Origin: Alkalihalobacillus sp. LMS6
GTDB lineage: Bacteria > Bacillota > Bacilli > Bacillales > Bacillaceae_D
Assembly (NCBI RefSeq): GCF_024362765.1
Contig: NZ_CP093302.1
Span: 1,952,001-2,016,000 of the forward strand
DNA: 64,000 nucleotides
Direction: 5' to 3'
The notes under the pieces are model-generated. The model saw only the letters and a program-made list of their open reading frames with translations, was not told where the DNA came from and searched no databases. Position numbers and translations under genes: made by a program. Of this stretch, positions 62,887 through 64,000 are shown piece by piece. Within the stretch, counting starts at the first letter, position 1. Each line of letters starts with the position of its first letter.

Positions 62887-64000
62887 CTACGATTTTAAAA
62901 TCCACGTGTCTTTTCCACCGCCACCTTGAGATGAGTTAACGACAAGCGATCCTTTTTTTAACGCCACTCGGGAAAGCCCTCCAGGTATGACATGCGTTTT
63001 CTTTCCGTTAATAACGAATACGCGTAAATCAATATGTGCTGGGTAAAATTCATTTTTCTGAAAAACAGGCGCCCGCGATAATTGAATGGTCGGTTGTGCA
63101 ATATATTGAGAAGGTGTGGCCCGTATTTTCGCTTTAAATTGTTCTTTTTCATCTTCTGAAGCGTGTGGACCGATTAACATATCATAGCCACCTGAAGCAC
63201 CCACATTTTTGATCACAAGTTCCGATAAGTGTTCAAGTACCCAATCTCTTTGAGAATCGTCATCTAGTAGATACGTATCTACGTTTGGAATAATCGGTTT
63301 TTCGCCTAAGTAGTAAGAGATAATTTTCGGGACGTACGCATAGATTGCTTTGTTATCAGCTAATCCATTACCGATTCCGTTTAGAATCGCCACATTTCCT
63401 TTTTTATAAACATCAATTAATCCTGGTACACCTAACATTGACTCTTTTAAAAAGACAGTTGGATCCAAATACTCATCATCAATTCTTCGGTAAATAACGT
63501 CTACCTTCTTCAATCCATAAATTGTTCGCATATATACATGTTGATCTTCTACAAGTAAATCCGGTGCCTCCACTAAATCGATGCCCATTTGTTGAGCTAA
63601 AAAGACATGATCATAGTAGGCTGAATTATACACACCTGGTGTTAAAAGAACGGCAACGGCTTTGCCTTCTTTTTTTCGCGGAGAATAGTCTAATAGTGCG
63701 TCGCGTAAATGATTTAACTGATCTTCGAGCGTGTATAAGTGGTAATTTTCGAAAAATTCAGGGTAAACTTGACGCATAACAAATCGATTTTGATACACAT
63801 ATGACAATCCAGAAGGATTTCTCAAATTATCTTCAAGCACACGATACGTTCCATGCTGATCGCGAATTAAATCAATACCAGCTAAAAAAATACGCTGTTT
63901 TAACGGCACCTCTGTTTTGTGTAAAGCATTTAAAAAAGTTAAATTGTCAGCTAATAATGAAGAAGGTACAACATTATCATTTATAATTCGCTGTTCACTA
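62887..64000 (-). CDS. Circularly permuted ATP-grasp ligase, N-terminus beyond the window
   Basis: The frame is open to the right edge. A GTG at 63909 is inside the coding region, because the codons beyond it (PSSLLADNLTFLNALHK) are gene-like and typical of the family. 371 codons are visible of a family near 480. Motifs include GIDLIRDQHGTYRVLEDN, YRRIDDEYLDP, VKNVGASGGYDM and SQGGGGKDTW at the end (circularly permuted ATP-grasp, DUF404/407). It should join a carboxyl group to an amine with ATP. First gene visible of the ATP-grasp/alpha-E/transglutaminase operon. Confidence 0.9.
   Translation of the reverse strand, partial: SEQRIINDNVVPSSLLADNLTFLNALHKTEVPLKQRIFLAGIDLIRDQHGTYRVLEDNLRNPSGLSYVYQNRFVMRQVYPEFFENYHLYTLEDQLNHLRDALLDYSPRKKEGKAVAVLLTPGVYNSAYYDHVFLAQQMGIDLVEAPDLLVEDQHVYMRTIYGLKKVDVIYRRIDDEYLDPTVFLKESMLGVPGLIDVYKKGNVAILNGIGNGLADNKAIYAYVPKIISYYLGEKPIIPNVDTYLLDDDSQRDWVLEHLSELVIKNVGASGGYDMLIGPHASEDEKEQFKAKIRATPSQYIAQPTIQLSRAPVFQKNEFYPAHIDLRVFVINGKKTHVIPGGLSRVALKKGSLVVNSSQGGGGKDTWILKS

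Overview
This window is chromosomal DNA from a low-GC, spore-forming member of the Bacillaceae. The evidence is the gene content: spmAB, dacB, spoVA-type spore genes, resABCDE, odhAB, ribE-ribBA-ribH, scpAB, gudB-ypdA and a MecA paralogue. Much of the gene order follows the Bacillus subtilis stretch from prsW/ypdA/gudB through recQ-ypbB-fer-serA, res, spm-dacB and scp to rib. The differences from that order (single methionine PLP gene, PlcR-like regulator, spoVA2-like cluster, phasin-like gene) suggest an alkaliphile-type or environmental bacillus rather than B. subtilis itself. That placement is an inference. No tRNA, rRNA or CRISPR array was seen.

Layout. 1-6000 (minus strand): a methionine operon under a SAM riboswitch, metI - yitJ-like - metH, with metH cut by the left edge. 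6000-15450: a small zinc-ribbon protein, prsW, asparaginase, ypdA, gudB, a response regulator / histidine kinase / lipoprotein operon, a MecA paralogue and a MerR-type regulator with a B12-domain-like tail. 15480-21940: an M20 peptidase, a PlcR-like regulator followed by a 37-residue hydrophobic peptide, two divergent XRE repressors, YpbF, a shortened YpbE, RecQ and YpbB. 22050-24305 (plus): ferredoxin, then serA behind a serine-type T-box. 24437-27345: a B12 uptake/adenosylation operon under a cobalamin riboswitch. 27367-36655: resE, resD, resC, resB, resA, rluB, spmB, spmA and dacB, all on the minus strand.

36880-40620: a Bacillus-type palindromic repeat, an internally deleted IS256-family relic, then a spoVA2-like cluster (yhcN/ylaJ - spoVAC - spoVAD - spoVAE) with a divergent DUF421 gene. 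40745-44257 (plus): phasin-like protein, UbiB/ABC1 kinase and cardiolipin synthase. 44298-50750: superoxide dismutase with an N-terminal extension, scpB/scpA, a DUF309 protein, a formate/nitrite-type channel and the riboflavin operon behind an FMN riboswitch. 51064-64000: 3-hydroxyisobutyryl-CoA hydrolase, odhAB, a flavin monooxygenase/methyltransferase pair, a lytic-transglycosylase-like protein, an OsmC protein, and an ATP-grasp / alpha-E / transglutaminase operon cut by the right edge.

Metabolic links. B12 use recurs: methionine synthase, the B12 uptake operon and a regulator with a B12-domain fold. Four riboswitch-type leaders are visible (SAM, T-box, cobalamin, FMN). Several operons lack a member that is usually adjacent: metC, btuF and ribD. 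The points most worth a second look are the PlcR-like regulator with its candidate peptide, the divergent XRE switch, the ATP-grasp cluster and the spoVA2-like cluster beside mobile-element debris.
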